A stretch of DNA of 62,205 bases. Source: Vineibacter terrae. Its GTDB lineage: Bacteria; Pseudomonadota; Alphaproteobacteria; Reyranellales; Reyranellaceae. The stretch covers positions 1 through 62,205 of the forward strand of contig NZ_VDUZ01000050.1 in the NCBI RefSeq assembly GCF_008039615.1, given 5' to 3'. Of this stretch, positions 45,495-53,749 are shown piece after piece. The position numbers and the translations under genes were made by a program. The notes beneath the pieces were generated by a model, which made no database searches, had not been told where the DNA came from, and saw only the letters and a list, made by a program, of their open reading frames with translations. Every line of letters begins with the position of its first letter. The first letter of the stretch is position 1.

Positions 45495-47237
45495 TCACGC
45501 CGCCGTCGCGTCGTCCGCGGCCGATGCCGGCGCTGCGGATGGTGCCGCCAGCTTCTTGTCCTTGCTGTCCCTGGCCCGCGCCATCATGCCCAGCGCGATC
45601 TCGCGCTCGCCCATCACGGTGGCCGTGGCGCCGCAGTCATGCAGGTGCTCGACCTCGGCGTCGGAATGGGCGCGGGCGAAGATGTCGAGGTCGGCCCGTG
45701 CGGCGCGCGCCTGCTGCACGATCTGGCCGGCCTCGAAGGCGTTGGGGATGGCGACGAAGAGGCGGCGCGCGGCGCCGATATTGGCCGCCGCCAGCACCCG
45801 CGGCGTGGCGGCATTGCCGCGGATCACCTCGATGCCGCGCTCGCGCAAGCCCTCGACGACGTCGCGCCGGTCCTCGATCACCAGGATCGGCCAGCCTTCC
45901 TGCCGGGCTGCTTCGCTGATCACGCTGCCGACCCGGCCGTGGCCGACGATGACGGCATGATCGGTGAGGCTGGTGGTCGGCAGGTCGTCTTCGGGCGGCG
46001 GCGCGGCCGGCTCGGCTGGCGCCGGCTCGGCGCGCCGCTCCAGGCGCGGCCCGAGCCGGTCGGCGGCGATGAAGATCAAGGGATTGGCGAGGATCGACAG
46101 GATGGCGCCGGCGAGGATCAGGTCCTGGCCCTCCTTGGGCAGCAGCTTCAGGCTCACACCCAGTCCGGCCAGGATGAAGGAGAACTCGCCGATCTGCGCC
46201 AGGCTGGCGGCGATGGTGAGCGCCGTGCCCATGGGGTGGCGGAACGCCAGCACGATCAGCAGCGCCGCGGCCGACTTGCCCACCAGGATGATCAGCAGCA
46301 CCGCCAGCATCGGCAACGGGTTCTGCAGCACGATCATGGGGTCGAACAGCATGCCGACCGAGACGAAGAACAGGACCGCGAAGGCGTCGCGCAGCGGCAT
46401 CGCCTCGGCGGCGGCCTGCTGGCTGAGGTCCGATTCGCTCATCACCATGCCGGCGAAGAAGGCGCCGAGCGCGAAGGAGACGCCGAACAGCACCGCGGCG
46501 CCGTAGGCGACCCCCAGCGCGATCGCCAGCACCGACAGCCGGAACAGCTCGCGCGATCCGGTGTGCGCGATGTGATGCAATATCCAGGGCACCAGCCGGC
46601 GGCCGACCACCAGCATCACGGCCACGAAGCCGGCGACCTTGGCCAGGGTGATGCCCAACGCCAGCAGAATCGCCTGGCTGCCCGCGGACGTGGCGCCGGC
46701 GCCCCGGTCGTCCAGCAGGCCTGACACGGCCGGCAGCAGCACCAGGGCCAGCACCATCGCCAGGTCCTCGACGATCAGCCAGCCGACCGCGATGCGGCCG
46801 CGCCCGGTCTCGATCATGCGCCGCTCTTCCATTGCGCGCAGCAGCACCACGGTGCTGGCGACCGACAGCGCCAGCCCGAATACCAGGCCGGCGCCGGCCG
46901 GCCAGCCCATGGCCCAGGCGAGCGCCATGCCCAGCGCGGTGGCGAACGCGATCTGGACCAGCGCGCCGGGAATGGCGATCGCCTTCACCGACATCAGGTC
47001 CTTGATCGAGAAGTGCAGCCCGACGCCGAACATCAGCAGGATGACGCCGATCTCGGCCAGCTCCGGCGCCAGCGTCTGGTCGGCCACGAAGCCGGGCGTG
47101 TGGGGGCCCACCAGCACGCCGGCGATCAGGTAGCCGACCAGGGGCGACAGGCGCAGCCGGTTGGCGAGCGCGCCCAGCAGGAAGGCCAGCCCGATGCCGG
47201 CGACGATGGTTTCGATCAGCGGGGTGTGATGCGGCAT
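45495..47237 (-). CDS. Kef-type cation:proton antiporter (CPA2) with TrkA-N domain
   Basis: A 580-residue membrane protein. About twelve helices (residues 1-390) form the Na+/H+ exchanger domain, with LIAGVLVGPHTPGFVA and the antiporter segment FALGAFFAGMVMSESDLS. A cytoplasmic NAD-binding RCK/TrkA-N domain follows (HAVIVGHGRVGSVISEAARQ, then LVIEDRRDVVEGLRERGIEV). Such proteins export K+ or Na+ in exchange for protons under redox or electrophile control. It is more YbaL-like in layout than KefB/KefC. No KefF-like ancillary gene is adjacent. Confidence 0.9.
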   Translation of the reverse strand: MPHHTPLIETIVAGIGLAFLLGALANRLRLSPLVGYLIAGVLVGPHTPGFVADQTLAPELAEIGVILLMFGVGLHFSIKDLMSVKAIAIPGALVQIAFATALGMALAWAMGWPAGAGLVFGLALSVASTVVLLRAMEERRMIETGRGRIAVGWLIVEDLAMVLALVLLPAVSGLLDDRGAGATSAGSQAILLALGITLAKVAGFVAVMLVVGRRLVPWILHHIAHTGSRELFRLSVLAIALGVAYGAAVLFGVSFALGAFFAGMVMSESDLSQQAAAEAMPLRDAFAVLFFVSVGMLFDPMIVLQNPLPMLAVLLIILVGKSAAALLIVLAFRHPMGTALTIAASLAQIGEFSFILAGLGVSLKLLPKEGQDLILAGAILSILANPLIFIAADRLGPRLERRAEPAPAEPAAPPPEDDLPTTSLTDHAVIVGHGRVGSVISEAARQEGWPILVIEDRRDVVEGLRERGIEVIRGNAATPRVLAAANIGAARRLFVAIPNAFEAGQIVQQARAARADLDIFARAHSDAEVEHLHDCGATATVMGEREIALGMMARARDSKDKKLAAPSAAPASAADDATAA

Positions 47238-47386
47238 GTGTCGGCGACGTGCTGCCCGTGTGCGTGTGGCGATGGGGAAGCGGACAAGGGCCGCAGCCGG
47301 CAGCGTGCCAGATCAGCAATTTCCGTGCGAGCGCGGAAATTGCAGGTCGGCCTCCATCTGGTGCCGATGACAGTCACGGTGCTGGT

Positions 47387-48049
47387 CTAAAGGTAGACGA
47401 CACAGCCCCGGTGCTCGAGCTCAGCGAACCAGGCGGGTGCGTTCAATGTGGTCACCCAGCGCAGGTCGAGCTTTTCGAGACGGGGCAGCTTCAGCAGGGC
47501 GTCGGGCAGTCGGGCGACGGGGTTCCCTCTGAGGTCGATCTGGCGGAGCTCGAGCAGCGATCCGATCGCTGCCGGCAGCTCCGTGAGCCGGTTGTTGCGC
47601 AGGTGCAGCTCGCGCAGCCGCGTGAGGCGGGCGATGGAAGGCGGCAGGTGGGTGAGGTGATTGTCGGTGACGCGCAGCTCGATCAGGCCCGACATTTCGG
47701 TGACAGCCTCGGGCAGGACCTCGAAAGCATTCTCGCTGATGTTGAGGTAGCGCAGGGAGGTCAGGCGTCCGAGGGTCGCGGGCAGTGCCGAGAGCCTGTT
47801 GTCGTGCAGGTAGAGGAAATCGCTCAGGCCTTCGAGGTGCCCCAGCTCGGGTGGAAGATCGTGAAGCGCGTTGTGACCGAGATCGAGCATGCGCAGATTG
47901 CGCAGCGCGCCGACGCGTCCGGATATCCGGGTCAGGCCGTTGTCCGCCAGGACCAGGCTGCGCAGCTCCGTTCGATCCCAGACCTCATCGGGAACCGCGC
48001 CGAGGCCCTGCTTCCAGAGCGAGAGATGTGGTCCTGTCGCGCTAGCCAT
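47387..48049 (-). CDS. Leucine-rich-repeat protein
   Basis: A 220-residue protein made almost wholly of leucine-rich repeats of about 23 residues, such as LRMLDLGHNALHDLPPELGH, LRYLNISENAFEVLPEAV, LRELHLRNNRLTELPAAIGS and LRQIDLRGNPVARLPDALL. There are about eight units with the LxxLxxLPxx bacterial pattern. There is no signal peptide or membrane segment. LRR proteins of this kind bind other proteins, and the partner is unknown. It stands alone between a Kef antiporter and an orphan gene. Confidence 0.82.
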   Translation of the reverse strand: MASATGPHLSLWKQGLGAVPDEVWDRTELRSLVLADNGLTRISGRVGALRNLRMLDLGHNALHDLPPELGHLEGLSDFLYLHDNRLSALPATLGRLTSLRYLNISENAFEVLPEAVTEMSGLIELRVTDNHLTHLPPSIARLTRLRELHLRNNRLTELPAAIGSLLELRQIDLRGNPVARLPDALLKLPRLEKLDLRWVTTLNAPAWFAELEHRGCVVYL

Positions 48050-48317
48050 CGGCCGGCCGCCGGCCGGATAAGCGCCGGGCGGTCATGATCCGGTCCTGCC
48101 ATTCCGCCATGTTGCTCATCATGGCGCGACCGTGAGCCGGCCAGGCACCGTTTTCAAGAGGGCGCCATCCACGTGCGGGAAAAGGGTGACGGCGGGGCCG
48201 ATAGCGCCACCCCATACCTTTGGAGGATGGCCCAAAGTGCGCCAGTAGCGCATAGTGAGTGAGTGATTGCTATTACGTTCGTCGTTGGCTTTGTCCGATC
48301 GGAGAGGGAAGGCACTC

Positions 48318-49013
48318 ATGACCGAGCCCGTGCCGATGGTCGATAGAGCACTTGCCGCATTGCAGCGCGAGATCGCGCGCAAGATTGAGTTTTCTCTCGT
48401 GATCACGGGACCACCGCCAAGCGGCTACGTCGACCTGTTTGTCTATCAATACAACCCGCCCCCCGGACCGAAGCCGGCGGATCCCAAGGATTGGCCAAAG
48501 TGGGAACGCCTGAAGGAGAAGTATGAGAAGGACTATTTTGTGCTACCCAGCAACATCAGGCCGATCACCTCGATTGCGGAACTTCTCCTGATCGTGGCGG
48601 GCGTCTGTTCCGGCGGCAAACGGCTGCGCCAGCTCCGCATCATGGGACATGGTGCTCCCGGACAGATCAGAATAGGCACCTATGAGATCGTATACGGCTC
48701 GAGCCTCTATGACCCCGTCACCAAGCAAAAGACCAAACAGGCGGCGACCCTCGAGGTGCTGAAGCAGTGGCTCGATCCCGACGTCTCTCTCGTCATCCTG
48801 GATCATTGCAACGCCGGCGAGATCGACGAGTTTCTCGTCACGCTGTCCAATCTATGGGGTGGTGTCGCCGTGCGAGCATTCCACCATTTCCAGGGGTGGG
48901 AGCACGGCGAAATCCAGGTCGGCAACGGCCCCTTCCGGCAATGCAAAGGCAACAGCTGCCATTGGGGGTTTGAATATCACCCGGATCAGGCAGCCAATGA
49001 CCCTGGGCAATGA
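48318..49013 (+). CDS. Orphan protein with a caspase-like His/Cys pattern
   Basis: A 231-residue protein I cannot place firmly in a family. A His-Gly pair (RIMGHGAPGQIRIG, H111) follows a hydrophobic beta-strand, and 53 residues later a second hydrophobic strand ends in a Cys (VSLVILDHCNAGEI, C164). This spacing and the HG/C context are those of clan CD (caspase/CHAT/DUF4347-like) proteins. The segment between is Lys-rich (TKQKTKQ), and the C-terminus has a Cys-x3-Cys (QCKGNSC). The ATG at 48318 has GAGAGGGAAGG upstream. No obvious partner gene. Confidence 0.55.
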   Translation: MTEPVPMVDRALAALQREIARKIEFSLVITGPPPSGYVDLFVYQYNPPPGPKPADPKDWPKWERLKEKYEKDYFVLPSNIRPITSIAELLLIVAGVCSGGKRLRQLRIMGHGAPGQIRIGTYEIVYGSSLYDPVTKQKTKQAATLEVLKQWLDPDVSLVILDHCNAGEIDEFLVTLSNLWGGVAVRAFHHFQGWEHGEIQVGNGPFRQCKGNSCHWGFEYHPDQAANDPGQ

Positions 49014-49094
49014 CGGGCTCAGGGCTTGCCTCAGCCGAATTGTTGCAGGCTGGCCAGCACGCTTGGATATTGAATTTTCTTTACGTAAATACTA

Positions 49095-49106
49095 GTGTGT
49101 CTACAC
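49095..49106. promoter_or_regulatory. Palindrome GTGT-GTCT-ACAC upstream of vapBC
   Basis: The short inverted repeat lies 23-34 bp before the vapB start, in an AT-rich stretch that also holds a -35-like TTGAAT at 49070-49075. VapB-type antitoxins usually bind such palindromes to repress their own operon. Confidence 0.4.
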
Positions 49107-49128
49107 GTATATGCTATCGAGCTGTGCG

Positions 49129-49368
49129 ATGCCGTTGAACATCCGCAACGAGACCGTCAACCAGCTGGTCAATGAGCTGGCAGCCCGCACGGGCATGACC
49201 AAGACCGAAGTCGTTCATCAGGCTCTCAAGAACGAGCTTCGGCGGCTCGAAGATGCGGTGCCCCTCAGGCTGCGGTTGCAGCCTCTGAAGCGGCGGATCC
49301 TTGCCCGGCCGGCAACCGGACTTGAAGCCGACAAGACGTTCTATGATGAGCTTTCCGGGGATCCCTGA
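49129..49368 (+). CDS. vapB: VapB-type antitoxin (Rv0623/PSK family)
   Basis: A 79-residue antitoxin. The N-terminus (MPLNIRNETVNQLVNELAAR, then TGMTKTEVVHQALKNEL) is a ribbon-helix-helix/PSK-type DNA-binding segment. The C-terminus (TGLEADKTFYDELSGDP) would block the VapC active site. ATG 49129 is chosen over 49111 because the motif begins there. It overlaps vapC by one base (TGATG), as is standard for this module. Confidence 0.85.
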   Translation: MPLNIRNETVNQLVNELAARTGMTKTEVVHQALKNELRRLEDAVPLRLRLQPLKRRILARPATGLEADKTFYDELSGDP

Positions 49369-49769
49369 TGTTCGTCGACGCGTCGGCGATCGTTGCCATT
49401 CTGACAGATGAGCCGGGAGCCGAGGAGCTGGCCGATGCTCTGGACAAGGCTGCGAGCCCGGTTACCTCGGCGATCGCTGTGTTCGAGGCGGCGTTGGGGC
49501 TCAGGAGAAGGCGCCATGCCAGCGTTGAGGAAGCGCGGGAGGATGTCGGCGAGTTCCTCCGCTTGGCGCGAATTGAGATCGTGGAGTTGTCGGGTGCGGA
49601 AGCCGATGCGGCGCTAATGGCCTTTTCCAGGTACGGCAAGGGTACTGGCCATCCGGCACAACTGAATCTTGGCGACTGCTTTGCCTATGCTGTCGCTCAT
49701 ATACGCAACATCCCACTGCTCTTCGTGGGGCAGGACTTTGCCAACACGGATGTTGATGCCGCGTTATGA
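49368..49769 (+). CDS. vapC: VapC-type PIN-domain ribonuclease toxin
   Basis: A 133-residue PIN toxin: MFVDASAIVAILTDEPGAEE (first Asp), SAIAVFEAALGL (Glu), and LNLGDCFAYAVAHIRNIPLL, then FVGQDFANTDVD (two more Asp). These four acidic residues bind the divalent metal for RNA cleavage. It is translationally coupled to vapB. Its 3' end overlaps the truncated DUF5615 gene on the opposite strand by about 70 bp. Confidence 0.88.
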   Translation: MFVDASAIVAILTDEPGAEELADALDKAASPVTSAIAVFEAALGLRRRRHASVEEAREDVGEFLRLARIEIVELSGAEADAALMAFSRYGKGTGHPAQLNLGDCFAYAVAHIRNIPLLFVGQDFANTDVDAAL

Positions 49770-49903
49770 CGTTCCGAAGGTAACCCGACTTCGTCACTGG
49801 CGTGCGTCAGGCCGATCGCCGCAACATGCATCGATCCCGGAAACACTTCTGCCAAGCGTCGGGGAAGGGCAGGCGAAAGATTATGATCGAAGAGCAGCTT
49901 CAC
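49697..49903 (-). pseudogene. Truncated DUF5615-type PIN-like toxin
   Basis: The first 39 codons (MKLLFDHNLSPALPRRLAEV, then FPGSMHVAAIGLTHASDEV) match the N-terminus of DUF5615 toxins, which are normally about 110-120 residues and continue with an Asp-containing second half. Here, from about position 49786, the frame reads into DNA that is antisense to the end of vapC, giving an unrelated tail and losing the conserved C-terminal Asp residues. The start overlaps the DUF433 antitoxin gene by 4 bp, so this was a normal module before the loss. Probably inactive. Confidence 0.75.
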
Positions 49904-50127
49904 GCTGCGAGAATGCGCGTGCGCCGCTCGCGCTCGGCTGCGTAAGCCAGTGCCGCCTGGAGATCTTCTCTCTCCAGGTACGGGAACTCCGCCAGCATCT
50001 CATCCATCGTCATGCCGCCAGCAAGATAGTCGAGCACGTCCTGCACGCTGAAGCGCATGCCCCGGATACAGGCCTTGCCGCTCATCTTGCCAGGGTCGAT
50101 GGTGATGCGATTCCGCCAATCCGACAT
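49900..50127 (-). CDS. DUF433-family antitoxin
   Basis: A 75-residue protein: RITIDPGKMSGKACIRGMRF, then SVQDVLDYLAGGMTMDEMLA and EFPYLEREDLQAALAYAAE. This is the complete DUF433 domain, an HTH antitoxin that pairs with DUF5615 toxins. A GGAGG precedes the ATG at 50127. The gene is intact although the toxin downstream is broken, so it may persist as an orphan antitoxin. Confidence 0.82.
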   Translation of the reverse strand: MSDWRNRITIDPGKMSGKACIRGMRFSVQDVLDYLAGGMTMDEMLAEFPYLEREDLQAALAYAAERERRTRILAA

Positions 50128-50325
50128 GATCGCCTCCTGTCCCGACGATATCTCATTCGTGCGCCAAGCACCACTGGCAGGCCCAGGCTCAGGAATTGGC
50201 GTTCCAAAAAAATCCCTATATTCCAATGACATAGGGTTGACGCTTGGGGTCCGGCCCGGCATACTCACAACCTGTTGTTGTTGAGATCCAGGCGAGGAGC
50301 ATTCGGGGTGAAAGCGCCGTCGTCC

Positions 50326-50673
50326 ATGACCAAGTCGGAACTCATCGCCAAGCTTGCTGCGTTGAATCCCCATTTGTACCAGCGGGATGTCGAGCGCATC
50401 GTGGCGACGATCTTCGACGAGATCACCAATGCGCTGGCGCGTGGCGACAGGGTCGAGCTGCGCGGCTTCGGCGCCTTCTCGGTGAAGCAGCGTGATTCGC
50501 GCACCGGCCGCAACCCGCGCACCGGCGAGGCCGTTTCGGTCACCGAAAAGCGCGTGCCTTACTTCAAGACCGGCAAGGATCTGCGGGACCGCATCAACCG
50601 GGAATTCGCCGCCCAGCTGGCGGCGCAGGAGCAGCCCGGCAGCGACCCGGATGCCGGCAAGGACGCCGGCTGA
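50326..50673 (+). CDS. ihfB: Integration host factor subunit beta
   Basis: A 115-residue HU/IHF-family protein: [60 protein letters not shown], and the arm NPRTGEAV. It has a C-terminal Gln/Asp-rich extension ([16 protein letters not shown]). With IhfA it bends DNA sharply in transcription, replication and recombination. The start MTKSEL is chosen; a longer in-frame start adds non-homologous residues. The order ihfB-lapA is widespread in Gram-negative bacteria. Confidence 0.93.
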   Translation: MTKSELIAKLAALNPHLYQRDVERIVATIFDEITNALARGDRVELRGFGAFSVKQRDSRTGRNPRTGEAVSVTEKRVPYFKTGKDLRDRINREFAAQLAAQEQPGSDPDAGKDAG

Positions 50674-50722
50674 CGTGCACCAGCCGTTGTTTTGCCGGCC
50701 GCCACCCGGGTAGGGTGCTGGC

Positions 50723-51133
50723 ATGAAAGTCCTGTCTCGCATCGCCCTCGGCATCGTCCTGCTGCTGGGGACGCTGATTGCCGTCAGCAATACCGCGCCG
50801 GTCGAGCTGCACCTGTGGCCGTTCTCCGACTTCGTGGTCATGCCGCTCTACCTCGCGGTCGTGCTGCTGCTGCTGCTGGGCGTGCTGGTCGGCCTGACCA
50901 TGGGCTGGGTCGCCGGCCGCGGCCATCGCCGGCTGGCGCGTGAGCGCCGGCGCGAGGCCGACCGCCTGGGCCGCGAGGTGAGCCAGCTCAAGGCCGACAT
51001 CGCCGCCCGCGACAAGGCCGCCCGGAAGGATGCGCCACCCAAGGAGCCGCCGGCGGCGGAGGTCCGGGCGCTGGAGCGGCAGCGCGCCCTGGCCGATCCC
51101 GAGGGGATGGACCCGACCCGGGCCCGCGCCTGA
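50723..51133 (+). CDS. LapA-family (DUF1049) membrane protein
   Basis: A 136-residue protein with two transmembrane helices (about residues 4-22 and 37-62), linked by the short periplasmic VSNTAPVELHLWPFSDFVV. A charged coiled-coil tail follows (RRLARERRREADRLGREVSQ, then LKADIAARDKAARK). In E. coli LapA/YciS works with LapB in controlling lipopolysaccharide synthesis. It follows ihfB, and its stop overlaps the next start by 1 bp. Confidence 0.82.
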   Translation: MKVLSRIALGIVLLLGTLIAVSNTAPVELHLWPFSDFVVMPLYLAVVLLLLLGVLVGLTMGWVAGRGHRRLARERRREADRLGREVSQLKADIAARDKAARKDAPPKEPPAAEVRALERQRALADPEGMDPTRARA

Positions 51134-52134
51134 TGCGCCTGCTCGACGCCGCGCAGGTGGATGCCGCGCTCGACGACCTGGTCCTGGTCGACCGGCTCGC
51201 GGCCACCTTCCGGGCCGACGTCGAGATGCCGGTGCGGCACCACCACCCGATCCCGGCCCCGACCGGCCCCGGCTCGGCCGACGCGATGCTGCTGCTGATG
51301 CCGGCCTGGACCACCCCACCCGTATCGCGCGGCCAGCCGGCCGGCCGCATCGGCGTCAAGGTCGTCACCGTCTTCCCCGACAACGGGCTTGCCGGCCTGC
51401 CGGCGATCTACGGCCAGTACCTGCTGCTCGACGGCGCCACGGGCGCGCCGCTGGCGCTGCTCGACGGCACCATGCTGACCAAGCGCCGCACCGCCTGCGC
51501 CTCGGGGCTGGCGTCGCGCTTCCTGTCGCGGCCCGACAGCCGCCGCCTGCTGATGATCGGCACCGGCGCGCTGGCGCCCGAGCTGATCCGGGTCCATAGC
51601 CGGATCCGCCCGATCGAGGAGGTCATGATCTGGGGCCGCACCGCGGCCCATGCCGAGGCGCTGGCCGCGCGCCTGTCCGCCGCGCTGCCCGCTGCCGTCG
51701 GCCGCGCCGTGCGGGTGCGCGCCGTGCCGGACCGCGCCGCCGCGGTCCAGGCCGCCGACATCATCTCCTGCGCCACCTTGAGCAGGACGCCCCTGGTCGA
51801 GGGCGCCTGGCTGCGGCCGGGCCAGCATGTCGACCTGGTCGGCGCCTATCAGCCGACCATGCGCGAGAGCGATGACGCCGCGGTGCGGGCCGCTCAGGTG
51901 TTCGTCGACACCCGTGCCGGCGCGCTGAAGGAGGCGGGCGACATCGTGCAGCCGTTGCAGGCCGGCGAGATCGAGGAGGACGACGTGCTGGCCGACCTGT
52001 TCGCGCTCTGCCGCGGCGAGCACCGCGGCCGCGAGCCGGGCGACGGCCGGTCGATCACGTTGTTCAAATCGGTCGGCGCCGCGCTGGAGGACCTCGCGGC
52101 GGCCGAGCTGGCCGTCGGGCAGGCGGCGCCGTGA
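51133..52134 (+). CDS. Ornithine cyclodeaminase / mu-crystallin family protein
   Basis: A 333-residue NAD(P)-dependent enzyme. The N-terminal substrate domain has KVVTVFPDNGLAGLPAIYGQ, and DGTMLTKRRTACASGLAS carries the conserved Thr/Arg. The Rossmann domain follows with LLMIGTGALAPELIRVH, and the C-terminal part has DLVGAYQPTMRESDD, where the Asp/Glu cap the active site. Members include ornithine cyclodeaminase, alanine dehydrogenase and imine reductases, so the exact substrate is uncertain. It overlaps lapA by 1 bp and the GNAT gene by 4 bp (GTGA). Confidence 0.85.
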   Translation: MRLLDAAQVDAALDDLVLVDRLAATFRADVEMPVRHHHPIPAPTGPGSADAMLLLMPAWTTPPVSRGQPAGRIGVKVVTVFPDNGLAGLPAIYGQYLLLDGATGAPLALLDGTMLTKRRTACASGLASRFLSRPDSRRLLMIGTGALAPELIRVHSRIRPIEEVMIWGRTAAHAEALAARLSAALPAAVGRAVRVRAVPDRAAAVQAADIISCATLSRTPLVEGAWLRPGQHVDLVGAYQPTMRESDDAAVRAAQVFVDTRAGALKEAGDIVQPLQAGEIEEDDVLADLFALCRGEHRGREPGDGRSITLFKSVGAALEDLAAAELAVGQAAP

Positions 52135-52601
52135 CAACGGCAGCGTGCCGGCTGCGCGATGCGATGCCGGACGACGCCGATGCCATGGCGGACCTGTTTC
52201 TCGCCGCGCGGCGCACGGCCATGCCGTGGCTGGCTGTCGTGCACACCGACGACGAAACGCGCGGTTGGATCGCTCATGTCCTGCTGCGCCAGCGGCGCGT
52301 GCGGATCGCCCAGGCCGATGGCCTGGTCGCGGGTTTCGCCGTGGTCCATGACGGCTGGCTCGACCATCTCTACGTCGCGCCGGCGCATCAAGGCGCCGGC
52401 GCCGGCTCGCGGCTGCTGGAAGACGCCAAGCGCCTGTCGGGCGGGGCGCTGCAGCTTTACGTCTTCCAGCGCAACCAGCGCGCCCGCGCCTTCTACCTGA
52501 ACCGCGGCTTTGTCGAGGCCACGTTCAGCGACGGCGCGAGCAACGAGGAGCGTGAGCCTGATCTCGTGATGCGATGGGTGGCAAGGTCATGCACATCCTG
52601 A
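52131..52601 (+). CDS. GNAT-family acetyltransferase
   Basis: A 156-residue acetyl-CoA-dependent transferase. The order is RLRDAMPDDADAMADLFLAA, VAGFAVVHDGWLDHLYVAPA, HQGAGAGSRLLEDAKRL (pyrophosphate-binding Q-x2-G-x-G/A) and VFQRNQRARAFYLNRGFVEA. The start is a GTG overlapping the upstream stop. The substrate amine is unknown. Its 3' end overlaps the FAD oxidoreductase gene, suggesting coupled translation. Confidence 0.86.
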   Translation: MTTAACRLRDAMPDDADAMADLFLAARRTAMPWLAVVHTDDETRGWIAHVLLRQRRVRIAQADGLVAGFAVVHDGWLDHLYVAPAHQGAGAGSRLLEDAKRLSGGALQLYVFQRNQRARAFYLNRGFVEATFSDGASNEEREPDLVMRWVARSCTS

Positions 52602-53749
52602 TCATCGGCGCTGGCATCGCCGGCCTGGGCGCGGCGTGGGCGCTGGTGCGCGATGGCCATCGCGTGACGGTGCTGGAGCGGGGGCCGATCCCCAATCCGC
52701 GCGGCGCCTCGGTCGACAGCCATCGCCTGATCCGCCGCGCCTATGGCAGCGAGGACGGCTACATGCGCCTGATCACGCATGCGTGCGCCGCCTGGGACCG
52801 CATGTGGGCCGACCTGGGCGTGAAGCTCTGCGTCGATACCGGCGCGCTCTCGACCAGCGCCCGCACCGACGACTGGGTGGCGATGTCCCTGCAGGCGCTC
52901 AAGACAGGCGGGTTCCCCGTCGACGAGCTGGATGCGAAGCGCCTGGCGGAACGCTTTCCGCTGGTCGAGCCGCGCGGCATCGAGGTCGCGTTCTTCTCCC
53001 CGGAGGGTGGCGTGCTGCTGGCCGACCGCATTGTCGCGGCCCTGGCCCGCTGGCTGGCGGCGACAGGTACGCAGCTGCGGCCCGGGACGCAGGTGGTCGA
53101 CATCGATGCCGATGCCGGTGCCGTGACCCTGGCCGATGGCGAGCGTCTGGCGGCTGACCTCGTGCTGGTGGCCGCCGGCGCCTGGGTGGCGATGCTGGCG
53201 CCCGGGCTGGCGGCGAAGGTCGAGCCGTCGCGCCAGGTGCTGGCCTATGTCGACCTGCCCGACGACCTGGCGCGGGCCTGGGCCACGCATCCGTCGCTGC
53301 TCTGCGTCGAGCGTGCGGAGGGCTTCTACCTCGTGCCGCCGGTCGTGGCGCCGGACGGCACCCGGACCCGGCTCAAGATCGGCGATCATCTCTTCAGCCG
53401 GACGGGCGATCCCGAGGCGGATCCGCGCGTCGCCGGCGCCGAGGAGACCCGGGCCGTGCTCGAGCAGGCACGCGGCCGGCTGCGCCATCTGGAGCGCTAC
53501 CGCCTGGCCGAGGGCAAGGTCTGCTACTACACCGTCGACCGCCGGCCGGGGCATGAGACCTTCCAGTCGCTGCCCTTGGGCCGGTCGGCCTGGGCGATGT
53601 CGAACTGCTCCGGCCACGGCTTCAAGTTCGGCGCCTGCCTCGGCGAGGCCTTCGCTGACATGGTGGCGGGACGATCCAGCCCCGACGCCTTCACGAAGTA
53701 CGCCGCCGGCGCAGCATCTGTCGTTCCGAGCGAAGCGAGGAATCTTTAA
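52589..53749 (+). CDS. FAD-dependent oxidoreductase, DAO family
   Basis: About 386 residues. It begins with the dinucleotide motif HILIIGAGIAGLGAAWALVR and has a DAO-type substrate domain and the C-terminal FAD motif SNCSGHGFKFGACLGEAFAD, as in sarcosine-oxidase-like enzymes that oxidise secondary or tertiary amines. ATG 52589 and ATG 52574 are both possible starts. The last residues (SVVPSEARNL) are encoded by a family A half-repeat at 53718-53747, so the natural C-terminus was probably extended or replaced by the repeat. Confidence 0.83.
   Translation: MHILIIGAGIAGLGAAWALVRDGHRVTVLERGPIPNPRGASVDSHRLIRRAYGSEDGYMRLITHACAAWDRMWADLGVKLCVDTGALSTSARTDDWVAMSLQALKTGGFPVDELDAKRLAERFPLVEPRGIEVAFFSPEGGVLLADRIVAALARWLAATGTQLRPGTQVVDIDADAGAVTLADGERLAADLVLVAAGAWVAMLAPGLAAKVEPSRQVLAYVDLPDDLARAWATHPSLLCVERAEGFYLVPPVVAPDGTRTRLKIGDHLFSRTGDPEADPRVAGAEETRAVLEQARGRLRHLERYRLAEGKVCYYTVDRRPGHETFQSLPLGRSAWAMSNCSGHGFKFGACLGEAFADMVAGRSSPDAFTKYAAGAASVVPSEARNL
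53718..53747. repeat. Family A half-repeat within the end of the FAD oxidoreductase gene
   Basis: CTGTCGTTCCGAGCGAAGCG and the AGGAATCTT after it match the left arm of family A with several changes. The second arm is missing. It encodes VPSEARNL and the stop codon of the gene. Confidence 0.75.
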
